In this document: piece after piece, positions 60,696 to 64,000 of the stretch
How the letters are laid out: each line of letters opens with the position of its first letter
How positions within the stretch are numbered: the stretch's first letter is position 1
DNA from: Trichoplax sp. H2
Taxonomy: Eukaryota > Placozoa > Uniplacotomia > Trichoplacea
Direction of reading: 5' to 3'
DNA length: 64,000 bases
Assembly (NCBI GenBank): GCA_003344405.1
Contig: NOWV01000117.1
Span: 179,480-243,479 of the forward strand
Notes under the pieces: model-generated
The model's input: the letters and a program-made list of their open reading frames with translations, nothing else
The model's database searches: none
Told to the model about the DNA's origin: nothing
Made by a program: the position numbers and the translations under genes

Positions 60696-60988
60696 TGTCA
60701 CACACCACTAGTGACACAGTAGTCTACACACGCCATTCCTTGCGGAGAACGCCACTTACTAACTTAAAGAGGCGAGATTAGCTATATCACCAAATAATTC
60801 AGTTCCAACGACCGAATACTATGGTATAATTATAGCGTCACAGATAGTGTAGACGAGAAAGTCAGAGATTTACTATCATTTAATACTGAAGAAATCTCGG
60901 CACCCAAGATTATAGTCTTTACAATTAAATAGCAATTGAAAAACTAGTTGACTATCTAACCGACTAACTAACTAAAAAGGAATCTTCA
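60696..60988 (+). repeat. Dispersed repeat B, copy 2
   Basis: A 293-bp unit starts TGTCACACACCACTAGTGAC and ends AACTAAAAAGGAATCTTCA. It matches 44993-45284 end to end in the same orientation. It lies about 360 bp after the stop of the D8C/EGF gene, so it may be in or beside its 3' UTR. Confidence 0.9.
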
Positions 60989-61465
60989 CCTATGTATAAC
61001 CTTCAATGATTGTTCTTGCTTTCTCAAGTTATGGCACCCTGTACGAATTACGCGCAATATTTATGAAAGAGACGTGAAAAATAAAATTTCATCTACTACT
61101 TGTAGCACATGTTAATTAAGATATTGCTATCGTACATCAATGGGAAAATAGAATGAAATAATTGAATATTTAATTAAGCCAAGAGTATCTTCTAAGGCTT
61201 TAGTTTATAAATTTTTCATAATAATAAAGGATCATTTCAAGTGGATTAATGCAATGACAGGTAAACGAAAGATATCGCCGTGCATAATAAGCTTGCGTTT
61301 AATACATCGTCATGATTCAGTTAATTACAGTAGTAACAGGAAGTGCGGTAGCACCAGTTGCATCACTGTAGTGTATTTAGATTTCACTGCAATCTTTAAC
61401 ATCTCTACCATCCCTACACATTAAAAAGGCACTATAGCCTTACATACCTATAGCTAATTTAGATT

Positions 61466-62060
61466 GCTATAACAAATTAAGAGTCTTGATTTTTGTTATT
61501 ATTAGCACAGTGAGCTTTGTCTTATCGATTTATTTTGATTAATTTGTTTTAGTAAAAGGGGAAAATATAAATTATTCCCTAATAGCGTAAACAACAATCG
61601 CACAGTTTTGAATTGATATTACTGCTGCTATTCAAGCTATTTATAAATGATTTTTTTCTTGCACAGGCATTCCGAGTAAACAAATGTAGTTTTCACAGCC
61701 AGAAACATTGATAGGCTACCGGCTTTTCTATAAGTAATTAACCTATTATTGCAATTGCTATTTATGATATATAGCTTGAATGATACAACTATGAAAGTTA
61801 ACAGCAATGTTTATCCTATTCGCGCAACAGCCTATTGTCGTTTCAGTATCAGTCGCTTTAGGATTTTAGTAATTATTTTGTAGTTAAGAGTTAAGTGTGT
61901 AGCCTTTAGTACTGTAGTCAAGATTGGTGTTCAATTTAGCGGCAGGAGTAACTGCAAGTATCGCTTCTCAAAATGTTAACTATCAAATTCCAAATTCTGA
62001 TGGTAAAGATAAGGATATTAAGATAAAAATTGTCCAAACAAATACTTAACCCACTAAATA
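61466..62060 (+). pseudogene. First copy of a 1.26-kb tandem duplication, decayed exon
   Basis: The blocks TTGCTATAACAAATTAAGAGTC (61466 on) and TTAGCGGCAGGAGTAACTGC (about 61940 on) reappear in order about 1,260-1,430 bp further right. The frame at about 61940-62049 reads VTASIASQNVNYQ, like VTGNIASQNADCN in the second copy. It stops at TAA exactly where the other copy has GAA. This copy therefore looks like a broken paralogue. Confidence 0.4.
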
Positions 62061-62336
62061 AAACTCTAATTCTTATATTCTATGGCAAAGAGTATTATCT
62101 ATTTCCTTAATATATTCATCCAAAAATAATATAAAATAATTAGATACGAGCTAATTTTAGTCAATTTTTTTCATACCATTTTCTGAAGAAACGTATGCAT
62201 TTTTTCTCGTTGGTATATAATTTGCCATTATACACAAGGCCAATTTGCTTAATTTAGATGCTCGACAGAAAAAATTGTAATAACTAGTCTATTATACTGC
62301 TGTAAAGTAATATTAATTAATATCGTAATGTGAGTT

Positions 62337-62390
62337 ATTTATTATAAATATCCCCTTTAACAAAAAATTGTGGAATCAGTCAATGCTGTA
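62337..62390 (+). promoter_or_regulatory. TATA-like block upstream of candidate small gene
   Basis: TTATTATAAATATCCCCTTTAA is followed by AATGCTGT about 30 bases later. The same two elements, in the same order, occur at 5146-5176. This is consistent with a shared core promoter type or a shared repeat, but there is no transcript evidence. Confidence 0.25.
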
Positions 62391-63359
62391 CATTAGATCC
62401 CGACAGTATTCATTCGGCATTAAATCGAGATTTATGATTAATATAAACTACATAAGCCGATCAAATATCAAAATAAACACGTTGATACAAAGTTGAAGTT
62501 GAAGTAGAACGGTAAGAATATAATAATTCACAGTTACCTTATATATTTGCATTAGTGTTATGAATTTGAAAGGTACAGTTTTCTAGGCTTAATTATATTG
62601 TTGAATTTATTTTAAATTTGATGCATCGGTTTCTTATTTTATACTAAATAAGTATTTGGATTTAGAATATTTCCATCCTAGGCGAAATCGTAATTTTTAC
62701 TGAATAGAATATTTTATTTTTAATTGCTATACCGAATTAAGAGTCTTGATTCCTGTTATTCGTGACACAGTGAGTCTTAGCAATTTATTTAAATTAACTT
62801 TTCTAGTAAAAAAGGGAAAAATATAAAGAGTTATTAGTAAATAACTTAAACAACAACCATATCGGGTTGAATAGATTCTTTTAAATAAATATTACTGTAG
62901 AAAGCCAAGTTATTTATGAATGATTCTCCTCTCTTGCACGAGCATTCCTAGTAAGTGAAATTTGCTCGGTATTAATCCGATAGCAAATAAAAATAAAAAA
63001 ATAGCTTGCATATCCATGACGTATAGTTTATACGAGTATAATCAGAGGCGTTGATAGACCATACTGGCCCTTTTACGAGCAATCTAATTATTATACTTAC
63101 TATCTATGATGTCTTATTTAAATAAACAATAAAATTATTCGAAAGTAAAGAACCATGTTTGTAATATTCGCGCAACGACCTTTGAGCTGCCGATTCCTTT
63201 CGTACCTATTGCTATGTTATATATATATATGCTTTAAACTGTTCTGAACTACCGATTCTTTACGCGATCGACCGTAGATATTCTTTCATTTTGCTTTAAA
63301 AATTTTTGAATAGTTTTGTTATCGAGAGCTCATTGTGTTAATATTAGTAAGTATTACAG

Positions 63360-63918
63360 CCTAATTTGGTAACAGATGTAACTGGAAATATCGCATCTCA
63401 AAATGCTGATTGTAATCAAATTTCGATTTCTAATAGTAAGGACAAGTATAATACTAAAATTAAATATTCGCCAATAAATACTGAATGTGCTAAATATGAT
63501 ATAGAGGTTATTTTTTTCTTATGATTTAATGTATGAAATTTGTTTGCGAATTTGATAGCATTGCAAATAATTAATATTATAGTCGATCTTATTTTATATT
63601 CACTAAACGACGTTTTCAAATATCAGCTTTAATTTATACAGGATTAATAAAAATTGATATATGTCATATTTTACTCTGTCATGAAGACTCTTCAATGTAG
63701 AGTTTCTATTAATCGAAGTAATGGTTACGTGAGCAATATGACGCTTTTGATATGTTCCGCAGCTACTTTAAAACGTATTATATTTGTCTTATTCTAAAAT
63801 CTCTTTTCTTTAGGTTGCATGTGTAGCTTTATTTTCTACATTATCAAAAGCATCAGGTACTTCTATATCTTTAAGCATATTTATTATTTTAGGTTCATAT
63901 CCACTCATTATATGCTAA
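63360..63918 (+). CDS. Candidate last two exons of a small membrane protein
   Basis: Exons 63360-63506 (49 codons) and 63814-63918 (34 codons plus stop) are both phase 0 at their junction, with a CAG acceptor, GAG|GTTATT donor and TTTAG acceptor. The first encodes a hydrophilic, Asn/Ser-rich segment with two cysteines (NADCNQI and NTECAKYD). The second is a hydrophobic helix, VACVALFSTLSKASG then TSISLSIFIILGSYPLIIC. A Cys-bearing loop before a last TM helix would suit a four-TM (MS4A-like or similar) protein, but no family motif is certain. Upstream exons were not identified in the copy starting near 62724. Confidence 0.3.
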
Positions 63919-64000
63919 CTTTATGAATTATAATGTGATATACATCAAACTCTAATAATTTTGGTTTTGTAAGTAACGCCTATAACAAAAAATATCAGTA

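Overview
The window reads as nuclear DNA of an early-branching metazoan. It is AT-rich, the protein-coding exons are short and separated by small GT-AG introns, and the genes encode animal-specific architectures: an adhesion GPCR, a TMEM16/anoctamin, an AAAP-family amino acid transporter, and a secreted protein built from uromodulin-type and EGF modules. A placozoan (Trichoplax/Hoilungia type) fits best. That assignment is inference from gene content and base composition, not from a database match.

Layout. (1) 178-1051, minus: 5' exons of an EF-hand protein that runs off the left edge. (2) 1052-6060: spacer with two tandem-repeat arrays and a TATA-like motif. (3) 6061-15620, plus: an adhesion GPCR with signal peptide, a large IgGFc-binding-like domain, GAIN/GPS and seven TM segments, reconstructed exon by exon with matching splice phases; one GAIN exon was not found. 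(4) 17509-25659, minus: a 27-exon anoctamin whose exon phases all close to 942 codons plus a stop. (5) 25660-28215: spacer rich in TACAG/CTGTA palindromic islands and a perfect 66-bp tandem duplication. (6) 28216-30375, plus: a three-exon amino acid transporter of 441 aa. (7) 30376-35027: no gene seen. (8) 35028-37643, minus: a five-exon, 672-aa protein with a region resembling the CARF/ALS2CR8 domain. (9) 37644-about 51750: a 14-kb gene-poor stretch with dispersed and tandem repeats and perfect hairpins. (10) 52158-60334, plus: a secreted modular protein made of four repeats of a cassette D8C/D10C-EGF-EGF-EGF, the fourth ending in a fibrinogen-like domain instead of the third EGF. (11) 60335-64000: one copy of a 290-bp dispersed repeat, then a degenerate 1.26-kb tandem duplication whose second copy may hold the last exons of a small membrane protein.

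The genes alternate in strand as convergent and divergent neighbours and show no shared pathway. Several act at the cell surface or outside the cell (receptor, channel/scramblase, transporter, secreted multimodular protein). The most interesting points are the quadruplicated D8C/EGF exon cassette with alternating 10- and 8-cysteine modules, the IgGFc-type ectodomain on an adhesion GPCR whose GPS lacks the cleavage tripeptide, and two very short introns (37 and 47 nt).
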